Shown: one piece after another, positions 39,411 through 51,956 of the stretch | Layout of the letters: each line of letters opens with the position of its first letter | How positions within the stretch are numbered: position 1 is the first letter of the stretch | DNA from: Pempheris klunzingeri | Taxonomy: Eukaryota; Chordata; Actinopteri; Acropomatiformes; Pempheridae | Assembly: GCF_042242105.1 (NCBI RefSeq) | Contig: NC_092029.1 | Coordinates: 7,689,885 to 7,753,884 of the forward strand | Length of the DNA: 64,000 nt | Direction of reading: 5' to 3' | Translations under genes and position numbers: made by a program | The notes under the pieces: generated by a model | Database searches by the model: none | What the model was told of the DNA's origin: nothing | Seen by the model: only the letters and a program-made list of their open reading frames with translations

Positions 39411-42400
39411 TTGTAGGACACTGGAAACAAACCCCTGTATCAATGTCACATGCTTTGTTAACCATCCTGACCTTCTTCCCAAGAGGATTTACATTACTAA
39501 TAACAATGTCATGCTACTTCCATCTTTGTTCTTGACAAACAAGAGTCATATTTTACACAGCTGCCAGAGGTCCAAGTCAGATAAATTGCCCATTTTAGGT
39601 ATTTAAGGTTTGTTCCTGAGAGGGTCAATGAGTATCATCCCTCTGACAGTTACTTCAACTTGACAGTTGGATACATATATAAATTTTTTTTAAAACAACA
39701 GAAGCCCTCACTTAAAAAAACACCCAAGTGCTGTGTAGCTGATAGGAGTGGGCTGCTGGCCCACTACATTGAGTATTACATCCACCAGCCTCTCTCTTCA
39801 AGCCAATTTTTTTCCCAGTCCATTCTAATGGTACCTGGGTTCGCCATCCTTTGGATAAACAGTGGAGTGGAGATGGACAAACAAAGAGAGACAAAACATA
39901 AAAATGGTGCTTACAAGCTGAGAAGAAAAATCGATGTGCTCGTTAATGTCACTTTTTGTAAACTGACCAATAGCAGAAAAAGCAAAAAAGTTGATGTTCT
40001 ACAGAAAAAGTTTGAAATGTTGAAAGTTTGTACTAGAGAGTAACCACCGACATAGACCATTTTTCTTGCACAAGGATTTAATGAGGGAACAAAACCTACA
40101 AAAATTATACATTTCGGTTTATTTAGACTTAAAGTTAGGCTAAAGATAGTTAGGCTTACAGTTAGTCCATCCCTGGTTACCTCTGAGTGCCCCATCCTAC
40201 TCTTGCCCCAGCTGTTTTCTCTCTGATCTGCACAATCATGGTAAAATCCAATGAAGCTTGCAGCTAATGATCTTTTCGTTCTATTAATTAGTTGGAAATG
40301 GAAAAAAAAGAACACAAAACCTCTTTATTCTTGTTTTTTATATTGCCAATTACGTATAATGTTTCTGTTATTCTGCAACTTTACCAAGCTTGGTTTAAGG
40401 AGTAAATCTACAGTCTGGTGTCACTGAGTTTTCGCTGCAGATAGGATGTAACAATTTCATCATCTTATGAAGTTTGAGCACATTTTAAACTGTTATGTTG
40501 CAAAGAATGTCCTCACTAATGGAGGAAATGTGGAATTTATCTACAGCAAATATCTGGCTCAACACATGGTTTGAATATTTTGGGTTTCCTTCCCCCTTGG
40601 TTTCCTCTGCCAAAGTGTCGTCAGAGTCAAGAATCTCCTGCGTGTCTGTGTGAGACTGACCTGGTGTGAACCCTCTGCCGCTGCACCAGGCTGTCAGAGT
40701 GAGTAGGCGATCAGAGATGCCAACATCAAGGCTGCTGAAAGGCTCGCTCCAAGTGCTGCATGACAGCTCCCTCCATTCACCTCTCTCCTATTCTTTTACG
40801 TCTTCTTTCTCTTTTCCTCCTTTCTTTCCCCTTCTCTCACAGTCATGCATCTGCATTGGTTGCTGCTGCATCTCTCTGTTCGTGCTTTCCCTGTTCTCCC
40901 TATGCCTGCTCATTATCTTTTCTCGCGAAGCGCTCTTCTTCCTCATTAATTTTCTCCGTGTTTCTTCATGCGCTCTGCAGACCCTTGCTTGGTTCATTTC
41001 AGTTCACTCTCTCAAGCACTTCCAGCGGTCTGTTATTGCTCCTTTGAACATAGACTGGTGGTTGATCGTGTAGCAGCTGCTATTAAGACACTTGTCAATC
41101 AGTAGTACTGATCAATATTTGAGATGAGAAGTAATGTGGACTCCCTTGCTCTGTGCATGCTGTTACGGGCAGCCTGGCACCCTGATTCACAAGCTAATAC
41201 AATATGCAGGGAAAGTGACAGAACAGAGAAATGTGGGCCTTAGGCCAATTTAAGTGGATTTACTCTCTTCAGTTCCTTCCAGGCATCTGCTCACCTAATT
41301 CAACCCTGTTTAACATGCTCATTACTTTAGCTAAACTTACAGTAATGATAGATTTCTTTTTCAGCCTTGATCTGCCACACACTCATGGCCAGTTTGGTAA
41401 ACTGCCTGTCCCACTGCTACTAATAAACATCATATTTTGCATGTTTTTGTGGGCAGTCCTAATCAATGTTTAGCTTATTGTATTCTGCATCTGCTGGATA
41501 ACTTTGCGACATCTTGGCTGAGTACACCCATATGGCAGAGACTGACTTGACCCTCATCAAACTGGAGCCAAGCTAACTTGCAACTTACTGCCTTGTCTAT
41601 TAAGGCTGCTTCCAAGTAACAGTTGGGGGGGATCAGCTCCAATTCCTACTGCTTACTCCATTGTGCAGCTGTCCTGGCATGTTTTTATACAACTAATTTG
41701 ATTTGCCACATACTTTTTCAGGGAAATTGTTTCCGTCTCATGTGCAGTTCAGTTTTCCCTGAAAGTGTAGTGACATGCTCTTGTACTGCATGCAATTTGT
41801 AGGGAAGTGGTTCATACAGCTTGTTGTCTGACCACATCTGAGAGCAAAAATGTTTATATCCTGTTCCTAACACCCAAAATCAAATGTAGGGCAATAAAGC
41901 CTGTAATCATAGTCAGCAGCAGCACTATTGAAAAAAATTATTTTTATATTGACTGAGTCGGCAGCAAGACTCTATTGACTATAATAAATCAATCAATTAA
42001 GCTCATAGTTGTGGGCAGTCCTCAAAAGTAATCATGGTGTTACGCTTGTTTATGCATATAAGATGTGACTGCACATGGCAGCATGTCCTGTCTCAGGCTT
42101 TAAATCCATGTTGAATTTTGCAATATTTAACCTACATGCTTAAACAAAACCATATTAAAAACGTTTCAGTATCATGTTTCAGAAGCTTTATGAGGAGATA
42201 TTATAGGAAAACACATTCAATTTGAAGCCAGTGAACATTTTGCAGATACATTCTGTATGAACATTTTGTGAATTTGTAGATATGTTCATCAAAGGTGCTT
42301 CTTCATTATGTAGCTAAAACATAGATCAGGAGGTATTCAATTTCTCTAAAATTGTGTTTGCTGTTGAAAAATGAATAGTATATAAACATAATTTCTAGTA

Positions 42401-42689
42401 GACAGAGTTGGGCTCTTCCTCTCACATCAGTTTAAGATATACCATTAGCTTGGGCACCTAAACATATTATTTAGTAATAAGTTAAGTGAAATGACACAGG
42501 ATGTTTTCATCACCACTGTCACCTGTTCAGTACAAGACATTCAACTAAACACATAACTCTTACTGTGTTGAGGTGTGATAGGAAACATAAAGGAGGTGCA
42601 CTGGTGTATTGATTCATACACACTTCTTCAAACCCTTCTTTAGTGCCTGAGAAATTTGAATAGGTTACTGAGGACATTTGTGGTGGAGG

Positions 42690-43500
42690 GAATGCTCACA
42701 TCACTGTTGTGGTTGTTTACGACCCCACCTCTGCAATTAGTGAAGCTCTGGAGAAGTTTAGGAAATTATGGTCAATTTATTGAACCTCTGGGCTGTTTAT
42801 TATGGGTGACCTTAACCTCAACTGGTTTTCCAGCAACTCAGATAAGATGAAAAAACTCTGTTCTGAATTAAATCTGTCTCAGCTGATATCCCAACCAAGC
42901 AGACCAAGAATTTTGCTAAATCAGTCTTCAGATCTCATTCTGAGAAACAAACAACCGCTGCTTGCAGTGCTTTTATTCCGTATGTAACCGCCCATCAGTT
43001 TATGTCAGAAATGCCTGAGAAATGAAAAGCCACATTCGTCAATGACAGTAGTGTTGTTGAAGCCTTTATAACCATTTCATCTTATCATATAAGCTGTTTG
43101 ATAACATACCTGTACATAGCAACAAAGCTAACATCTCCTCATCAAGACTTTGATTTACCTATACAGGTTATTTTTACCACATTACCAAATATTCACTTAG
43201 ACTTGTTATATTCTCAGATAATGAGAAGAACAGATAAGACAGATGAAGAAAACTAATTTGAACTTCAACCACTCTTTTTGGAAGAATTCCCTCAAAATGG
43301 AAATCTGCTCAGGTTGTTTCATTGCATAAAGAAAGCTGTGACCTAAATAACTGTTGGTAAATATTGTGCAGTTTGTCTAAAATCCTAGAATCACTATTCA
43401 ACACAACAAACATGGTCATTTTTGGGGGCTAATATCCTCTGAGAAAGGCTTTCCACAAGGATCCATATTGGGCCTCCTGCCATTTACTCTACATAGTAAT
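42690..43500 (+). mobile_element. Decayed L2-clade LINE
   Basis: Frame fragments read VVVYDPTSAISEALEKF, then MGDLNLNWFSSNSDKMKKLC and SELNLSQLISQPSRP, ending NQSSDLIL (endonuclease domain). Next come GRIPSKWKSAQVVSLHK and LSKILES, then FPQGSILGLLPFTL, which are reverse-transcriptase motifs. Order and spacing match an L2-type LINE that has lost the middle of its RT and has many stops. It is inactive. Confidence 0.75.
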
Positions 43501-43767
43501 CTGCCGGCTTGTTGCAATCGCTAGTGCTGGTGCTTACTGTTGTGGCTAAATCAAAATGAATCCAGTTTTCACTGACAATGACAGTTTAGATGGTTCGATT
43601 TATCCTGGTCTGCAATTACCCCATGTGACCGATGAAGGTAGAAAAGATGTGAATGTTTTACTCTTTTAAAACGAGTCTGGGTTACACCATTAGCATTACC
43701 ACTTTTGACCTCCTCGACTAGCTGGATGATGCTTTGCAGTTACTAACCCTGCATTAGTTTTCAGACT

Positions 43768-44345
43768 TAAAGACGACATATCATGCTCATTTACAGGTTC
43801 ATTGTTGTATTTAACGGTCCTACTAGAATATGTTTACATGTTGTAATGTCCAAAAAAACACATTAATCTCAAAACACATTTCTCATATTGTGCATACCTT
43901 ATACTGCTCTTTTCTGCCTCTTTCCGAACGATCCATTTTAGCTCCTGTCTCTTTAAAGCCCCCCTCCTGGAAAAGCTCAATCCTCTGTGATTGGTCACCT
44001 CCCACAAGCCTGAGCAGGCACTGCCCACCCATAGACTGTATAAAGACATGAATGTAGGAATGTAAGTGCCTTAAACCTGCATTCTTTAAATTTTGCTCCA
44101 AAGGGGAGCCATATTAGCTGATTAACAGCTAAACCAAAGTCAACAGACTAACCTGCCAAATAAACAGCAAAACAACATAAAACAAGCAGAATTTACAGCT
44201 TATAGTCTGAAGTCTGGTCCTGGACAGCTGGCATCGATCCATCCTTGAGCTTGTGCCATCAACAGCTCTCGTTAAGAAAGTAGTCCCCAGTAAAATCACG
44301 TGCGACATCTTATTACTAGAGCTAGCTAGCTAAACATTTACTAAA
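43768..44345 (+). mobile_element. Teleost interspersed repeat (AAGACGACATATCATGCTCA family)
   Basis: It starts AAAGACGACATATCATGCTC and includes CCTACTAGAATATGTTTACA, TTTTAGCTCCTGTCTCTTTA and CTCTGTGATTGGTCACCTCC. This ordered set recurs in fish genomes as a non-autonomous repeat. No protein-coding capacity. The right end is approximate. Confidence 0.5.
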
Positions 44346-47300
44346 AGATGGAACAGGAGAGGAGGATGGTCTTTACTGACAGTTTGCTGGTCTCTAGAGA
44401 CACCTGGGACACATATAACATAATTAGACATACATAATTAGATAGATTTAATTAATTACTAGTGGCCGAAAACTATGACAGACAGCATACTAACACTGAA
44501 CTGGTTTCCAGTGATGGATATTTAACTCATTCCTGAGGAAAGTTTTAAATAACATCTGTGATTGTACTTTCTATGTATGTAGCAGTGATTACCTCTATGT
44601 GCACAAAATGGTTTTTGCCTTCATTCCAAAAAAGACAAGACAATTTATCTTATTTAATTCCTACTAAGCTGTCCTCGTGGCTAATGAAAATTAGTATTTC
44701 ACTAATATTCATGTGTTCATGCAGGCTTGGTTTTTCAAAGTTTTTCACCGGTGGCAGACTTGTTCGACCGTGTGAACTTAGCCTCCTTCTTTCATGCCTT
44801 CAACCACTTTCCTGAAAAGGTCGGCGTTATTTGTGTACTTCCAAAGACCTGCCTACGCCTATAAAAGAAAAAAAAAACACACACACCTATTTTTATAGGT
44901 ATGTTTCTGCTTCTTACCAGAAATGCGGGCTTTTACTTTTGGGCATGTCTTTCTACCCCAGTGCTGCAAACTGTTGTCTTGTTGGTTTGTTTACAATGCA
45001 CACAGCTGATTGTAACCAGACAAGATGCTCCTAAAACCTGAATAATATCAGCATTTCCCATGTCTTAGTCAGAAAATGCCAGTTGGAATAAGACCTCATT
45101 CAGAATATTGAAAAGGAAAATGCTGCTTACATCTCATATATCAGATTCAGATACTTTTGCTTGCCATTAGGCACTCTTCCATGTAAGAAGCAAAACAAGT
45201 GCTGCATAAAAACATTACCGACATTTAAGGCAGACTTTGCATTAAGCATCAAAAAGATGAATTCAATATGCCCTTTCCTCCTTTCCTTTGCCACAGTTAG
45301 TCCAGATTGAGTATGAAGTACAATAGCGCCCCCACTCCTCCAGCTCCATCATCACCATCATCACAATCATCATCATTTCTCTACACTTGTTAGTCATCAG
45401 TAACAAAATGAGTTCATTTTTCATCATTAATACATGCTTTGTGTCTCTCTCATGACTCTTGTTCAGATTCAGCTTCACCTGAAAAGACCTTTGTTTTCTC
45501 GACTATTCCTGCCAAATGAGTTCATTTTGGGTAGTTTCTATATTTGCCATTTTGAACACCATCTCTCCTTATTAAAACCTCACTCATGTCCTTATGTCAT
45601 CTTGCAATAGTTGTATTTTTAATGTTGTCTGTCCAGCCCACTCTGCCTCCGGTTCCTCTACTTTGAGCTTTTTCGCTGTTACCCTTCTTTCTCCTCCCTC
45701 CCACCCCTCCACGTTCTCCCAGTTGATGCCATCTGAGGTTGCAGGCCCAGGCCGCCGGAGCTGCAAATTTACCCAGCAGCACACGTCACTAACAGGGGAA
45801 CGCAGAGCTCCCAAAATAGCCCAAACAGCAATTGGTGAAAGGGGGCCCAAGTGGTAGTTACTGAGGACTGATTCTGACAACAAAATGAAGCTTTCTGAAC
45901 ATCATGTGAACACCCATCGTTTAATGAGCCACCCACGCAAACCCTGCTAGTTGATTTATCATCTGTTTCAGCACTTCTTATGACAGCAATCCAAAGTTCC
46001 TAAGATGTTGTTTTGAAACAGTTACTCTGATTATTTTTTTTCCTTTATTCAACTGTCCACAGGATGTGTCTCTTAATTATTAAGGTTGTTGATGAGGGTA
46101 ACCCAGGCTGCTGTGTAGTCCCTGAATATGCAACTTAGAACAACACAGAAACATATAATGTGATGACACAGCTGAAAGACATGAAATGCTCTTCTGATGT
46201 GAGTCATGTGCTAGAACTCATCCCACTGATTTTCTTATTAAAAAGCCACCAACGCAATATATTCACGTCTGGGATAACAATCTGTTGCATGATCTGCTTT
46301 GTGTAGGAGAAGTGATACTATCTTGTTGCCAAACTTATTTGATAAATTGTCTGTAGATCGTCCAAAAATGTAATAATCTAGGTCAGAATCTTCCTCGATC
46401 ACTGCCAATTACTATAAACAAGTCACGTGTCTTGTATATCTGTTTATTTTCTGGAACATGTTACCTGAGAAAATACGGCAACATTGACACATCGCAAATA
46501 TGTTGGAAAGGCAAATTAATTGAAACAGGAAAGGTGTCACTCAGCGCTAGTAAATTTACAACCATCCAGCCTGTAACGGCATTCAATGAGATCTTTAGAT
46601 GCTTGCATAATTGTGAACTGTTGTTGCATAAAGGGAAAAGACGTGCAGAGTTTAATTAAAAGCAGCTAACAAAGGCAACATTCAGGGGGTTTCTTGTTTC
46701 ACAGTACTGACTGTGATTCCTAGAATTTCAGCAAAAATCCCATTGTGGAAAAGCCTGGTTTATGACGTCCAGCACTGGTGTGCAGTTACAACAAACGTTG
46801 CATCGTTTTATGTATGGCCAAATCATTAACCCTCGTGGATCAAAGGCTGCGATCTACACAGAAAGTCATTATAAACTAATTAACATCCAGATAGAAAAAC
46901 TTGTTTAGTTAGTATAAAATGTGTCTGAGGGTGAGTCCGGGATCCGTAAAAGTAGATTTACAGATGCTCAACAGCAAACCATAAATACGCTAAAAGACAC
47001 CCATCTTATGTTTAGTTTGTTCTTGTTTATAGCTTGTAATCCAACGGTCTGCCACAGAACTGACTGAAAACAGATCTCCTTGGGGCTCTCACCCAACATG
47101 ACCCTTCTCCATCCACTGAGTAAATCTGTTATTCGTGGAGCAATTAAATCATTACAGTTGAGTTCTTTATAATGGGTCTTTATTGCACCCATGGTGGGAT
47201 ACGCATGAGCCAATTACACATGTAGAACATTAAATTAACACATATCTCATGTAGACGTCAGTTCACATAACAAACTTCCAAAGAGAGAGAGAGAGACACA

Positions 47301-47715
47301 CACACACATGGAGTTATTGCAATAATAATATCTGTGTACTGGTCCGACTCTCACTCAATCAGCTCGTAAAATGTTTCCTGGATTCCACTTGTTATTGCTT
47401 GTGGGATAATCTGATTCAGTTAATTATTTCATTAAACAATAGGCTTGTTTGTCCCTCTTACTTGGAGTTTGGTTGGGAATATAAGAGGAGGCTGCTACAT
47501 TCAGGAAGCTTTTGCAGAGGATGCATCCATGAGACATTTGGAGGATTTTTTATTTTTTTTTTTTGAGTAGATGGTTTCAGCTTTATTATTCTCCACACAC
47601 CATTTCCAAATAAATGCCTCATATCTACATGAATTTCCTTTGCAGTTGCTATACCAATCTTTAATTCACATAATGGGATCAGAGGCTATCTTTAAGCATA
47701 GAATCAATTATAATT

Positions 47716-49035
47716 AAAGCCGCAAGCAGCGTTGGAGGGCCCTCGCACCCACGTGCACGTCATGGTGTGCGGCGGCTTCGTCCTGTTGCCGGACTCTGAT
47801 CCTTCCATGCGGCTGAGAATTTTCATGTATTTTGGACAGTGCATGAAGGAGTTACATGTCACTTCCTGTGTCCCCTATGTGGCGCTAGAGAACAGCCACT
47901 AATCACGTCCTATATTCCAGTATATGAAGTGTTGACTACACTGTGAAAAGGTCATGCAAATCAAATGATTATTGGCACGGAGGTCTTACTTCCTGTTGCC
48001 ACCAGGTGGCGCAATGAGTGTAGTTCAAAATGAGTCTGTAGACGTCTTCACACTGGGACTGTGTTCCACACAATTTCTACGTCAAAACGTAGGAAAAATT
48101 CTTGGGGACGCAGTGATTCGAGTCAAAACATACAGAAACGTATGCAGCTCCCGCTACGAGCCTCGGAGCGACGGGAGTGCCGACCGACTGCCTCATTGAC
48201 TGCCATGTTAACTGAGAGCTCAAAGTGGAGGAGGGAAGCAGAAACTAAAACTTTTTTAACCTGCTCCAGTTTTCTCATTTCACAAGTTAGAGACCTCAAA
48301 CTACATGTACGTGTTCAACAGACCCTCTTCTCTCCACTGGTCAAGTTTGAGGTGGCTGTGATTAACCTGCTGAGAGAGAGACGTCCAAGAATAAAACATG
48401 CACTTCCTCCCGCCACTAGGTGGCGCTATGACTATGATTCAAAATTGGCATATACATGTCTTCAGAGCCGGACAGTCATCAAACGGTATAAATTTGGTGA
48501 AGATGGTGTACAGTGGAGTTATAGCACTTTTAATGCTCATGGCGAAGGAAAATTTTTGATCGAACTGATTCGCCGCATCGTCACAGCAACAGCTTTTGAT
48601 GGAGACTCACAGTTTTCACTACAGACCAACAACTCGGACAAGTTTGTTCATTTACGTCCCCTGTAAATCGCCAAAAATGCATGAAAAATCCAATATGGCC
48701 GACTTCCTGTTGGGTTTAGGTCATCGCTCCAAGATACTTTTTTGTACGTCTTGAAGAGATACATGAACCCACCAAATTTCGTACACATACATAAAACGCA
48801 GTTCTGGGGCTTGAAGTTAGGGGGCGCTATGGAGCCATTTTGCCACGTGTGTGCAAAGTTTCGTGAGTTTTCCTGCATGTTCAGGCCCCCAAATTAGCAC
48901 TTCATTTCAGGGAAGAAAAAGAATAATAATAATAATTCCTTGCATTTCAATTACGTTTTCGACCCCTTGGTGCTTGACCCCCATGGGGTCCTCACACCTC
49001 TTGAGGTGGTGCTCGCTTGGTGCTCGGGCCCTAAT
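47716..49035. mobile_element. 1.3-kb teleost repeat, GCCGCAAGCAGCG ... GGGCCCTAATAAT
   Basis: The left end reads TTAAAGCCGCAAGCAGCGTT then GGAGGGCCCTCGCACCC. The right end reads GCTCGCTTGGTGCTCGGGCC then CTAATAATC. The ends share an imperfect inverted match (GGGCCCTCGCACC against GGGCCCGAGCACC). Inside, the phrases CACCAGGTGGCGC and CACTAGGTGGCGC recur after CTTCCTG/CTTCCTC. A 201-codon frame (48061-48666) has no recognised domain and lies wholly inside the repeat. I treat it as non-coding repeat sequence. Confidence 0.6.
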
Positions 49036-51107
49036 AATCAAAGCTTCATCTGTAGTTCTGCGTTTAGCTGGAGCTAGTTAGGCTTTAGGCTACCTGGGAA
49101 AGATCCACCTTAAATCAGATATAACAATCTGAATGTTTCTGAACTTAGTTTGCAATTGTGTAAATTTAAGCAAAAACTTGCTCAAATCAAAACAAAGTTC
49201 TTGCTTATTGGACCAGTTGAAGGATTATTTGTGTTTTATTTAATACATTGGAGATACAATATGTCCAGGTTTGAGGAAGCAACAGGTTCCACTAAATCTC
49301 ACCTTGCAGTTATCTGATCACAACTGTGACTATAATCGATTCATTACCGTAATACACACCTGCCTTCAAACTCACAGAGATTAAAATGCATCCAAACTGT
49401 TAGTGAACTACTCCGTTCCTAAACATTCTAGGGATTTACAATGTCATTTTTTTCCTCATCTTCAAAATAATGTTTGACAGAAAATGCTTATTTTTACACA
49501 ATTTAATTTGAAGTCTGTACATCATACAACATTTGTGGTTAAGGTCCCCCAAAATTAGCTATGATTGAACAGATTTTCTAGATATGGGTGACAGAGGATG
49601 TGAATTCTATTTTCTAAGCCAGTCTTGTGCTCCACACCCCCTTACCTGAAATAAATGCACCGATATCATTTCCTGTATCTTGAACTATCAAGACCGTTTT
49701 GATGCGGCATGGTCAAGTGTGTGCAGGTCATGTAATTATTTTGGCTGTGCGGGTTTGCTGACACAGATGTGGATGACATTCGGAAAGTGTCGCACTCTTA
49801 CACTAGATGGTGGTACAACCCCACCGATCACACAGCAACATTTAATGTGCACAATCATAACACATTTCTTAAGTGCCTGCTTCGCCTAGAAACAGGGTGT
49901 TAGGGAGCCTTGTTGTGAAGAAGTTTTGTGGATATTGAAGTATTTATGCTGTTTGTAATTTATGCACGTCTCATTATTTTACTGTGAAAGTGCCAGTCCC
50001 TTCGGAGTTATGATAAACTAGGATATAATTTGCAGATATACGACTATTTCCTGAATATGGATCGCATGTACATTTTTCACTACATCTGGAGCAACTCACC
50101 AGCATTCTTGAATACAGGCAAATCATTCATTCAGATCCTCACTCACATTTATCAAAATTTTATACGTGCAGCTAAGGCCCCGGTACTTCTCTAGTACAGT
50201 ACATCTACTTGAATACTTCAGAATTATGCATGTGTGTACATCTATGTATCCCATGTACTGTCAACTGGCACATGTCAGGTTACACATTTCATATTTATAT
50301 ATACACGAAAAGTATGTGCTTGTTATAATAATTAATTTCCCGTGATTATATTTTCCAAAACTCACTTTTGTTAAGAGTTAGGTCTCTTTCTTTGAAACTA
50401 CTGTGTAGCTTAGTAGAGTTTATGTGATAGTAAAACACAGATTAAAACAGAATTTAATAACTTTGCTGAACAATCTTTATTATGGAAGGCACACTAAGCA
50501 TGTTCATGATAATTATACAAATAAATGACACAAATATCATTCACATTTTTAAACTCGGGTCAAAGAACCCTGATTTCACTCTCTCTTCCACTTTGAATCC
50601 AAACCCCTGCTCTGAAAATCCCACCACATGGGAAAGAGCCGTTCGATACAAATTTAAGAGGAGGATGGAATAAAACAAAATTAGTTTATCGATGTGCTCC
50701 ATTTTGTAATTACAGACAGTTTGCTTAGAGGATTTCAGCATTGGACAGTTTATTCCACTGATATATAAACATCAGGCAGAGCCTGATGATCCTGAGGCCA
50801 CTGTTTCTTATTATTCTACTGATATAATAATTCTAGTTCATCAGAGTTTGAAATATCAATAAATTATGTTTCATTTAGATTGTCCAGATTTGCCATTTTG
50901 CTACTGAGCTGGACATGAGCTGCCATGGATGTTATAATATGCGTACATGCGGCCTGGACGGGTATCGTGCATGATCCTGTAAACTGTGCTTGCTGCAGCT
51001 TATTCATAAATTCTACATTCAAAGCCTTAAAAGTCTAGTCTAATGTAAAACTGATGAGATTTCTTGTCATAAACGTACAACACAAGAGTGAAAAAAGGGT
51101 ATCAAGC

Positions 51108-51225
51108 TGGCCAGGGAGGCCATCTAGTGGTCAGAGGGTTGCTGGTTCAATCTATGGTACCAACAGAGCCCAAACTGACAAACTACTCCTGAGCATATTA
51201 GGACTCATTGCCCTTCCTAAATGAA
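51108..51225 (+). mobile_element. SINE-like fragment with B-box
   Basis: The sequence CTAGTGGTCAGAGGGTTGCT followed by GGTTCAATC resembles the B-box half of tRNA-derived fish SINEs, then ACTCCTGAGCATATTAGGAC and CATTGCCCTT. The tail is short and diverged. Confidence 0.4.
51119..51132 (-). promoter_or_regulatory. CTCF-like motif
   Basis: The minus strand reads CCACTAGATGGC, a full match to the core of the CTCF consensus (CCASYAGRKGGC). It overlaps the SINE-like fragment. Binding is not shown by sequence alone. Confidence 0.4.
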
Positions 51226-51834
51226 TATTATACATGAAACAGACAGCTCAAATGATGGTGGTGGAAACAATCATTCCCTAAAAATACTGCAGTGCAACAG
51301 ACATTTTCTTTGCCATTATGAACGTAAAAACAAAAATCCCCACAATAACCTAAACCCATAACCTAAGCTAAACCGCACTGCAGTGGACGCCACAACTGGA
51401 AACACTAACTGATGGGGGAACAGACTTCAATGCCACGGCTGTTAATACAGCCCCATTTACAGTCAAGATGGTGGCAAATTCATGTCATACTGCGTGTGAC
51501 TTTAGCGGATCATAACATATCGGGTATTGCATCAACCTGCAGATGCTCTGGATCAAAAGGATCTATGGATGTCAGTTTTTGAGCAACAACAAAGGCCAGC
51601 ATGTGGCCTGCAACTTTCGAGGTAAGGCTTGTTTTTAGCGTAGCTGAACGCCTTTTGCTTTGTGATTTCAAACTGAAGCGGTTTTTGATCACTTGTGGCC
51701 CCCCGACCGCTCAGTTAAGAGGAGTGAGGAGTCAGCAGCCAATGAAGCCAGTGAATCACCTCAACCACAGCATTCAGCATATAGGCATAAATGGGCATAG
51801 ATGTCCAATGTTAGGCTGCAGACAGACAGATGGA

Positions 51835-51837
<3 letters not shown>

Positions 51838-51866
<29 letters not shown>
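51838..51866. repeat. (CA)14 microsatellite
   Basis: Pure CA run about 90 bp beyond the slc25a47 stop codon, so probably in its 3' UTR. Confidence 0.85.
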
Positions 51867-51867
<1 letters not shown>

Positions 51868-51956
51868 CAAATGACCTTCTGGCTTACGCCTGGCAGAAAT
51901 AATTAAACACAGACAACATAATATGATGCATGGAGACTGAAGGTAGTAAATACTAT

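Larger units (their letters stand above)
20206..42689. other. Gene-free region (part 2)
   Basis: AT-rich non-coding DNA with the hAT MITE at 24.5 kb, the second palindromic MITE at 25.6 kb and a (CA)11 run at 33.25 kb. It also holds the repeated block at 35.9/39.3 kb, a SINE head at 36.9 kb, and probable repeat pieces at 38.15-38.24 and 38.52-38.57 kb (GGGCCAGAGCCCTGCAGCC and GGAATTGAACAGCCCTGC). The segment 40.76-41.0 kb is C/T-rich and opens long frames without homology. No gene recognised. Confidence 0.5.
43501..51956. other. Gene-free region downstream of slc25a47 (part 3)
   Basis: It holds the interspersed repeats at 43.8-44.3 and 47.7-49.0 kb and the SINE-like piece at 51.1 kb. The first minus-strand AATAAA I noticed below the slc25a47 stop is near 50745-50750, so the 3' UTR may occupy up to about 1.2 kb here. 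Segments around 47.0-47.5 kb look unlike the repeats but have no recognisable coding content. Confidence 0.5.

Noticed and set aside
40666..41073. 135-codon plus-strand frame, apparently with hydrophobic segments
   Set aside because: It lies in C/T-rich low-complexity DNA, which gives Ser/Phe/Leu-rich frames on more than one reading frame; no homology recognised.
51137..51160. B-box-like GGTTGCTGGTTCAATC as a tRNA gene
   Set aside because: No acceptor-stem pairing or anticodon arm can be built around it; it fits a SINE fragment better.
8183..51956. Searched for dlk1, begain, wdr25, wars1, tRNA genes and microRNA clusters
   Set aside because: No EGF-type cysteine spacing, HIGH/KMSKS motifs, WD repeats or complete tRNA A/B-box pairs were seen by eye in either strand. 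Small exons could still have been missed.
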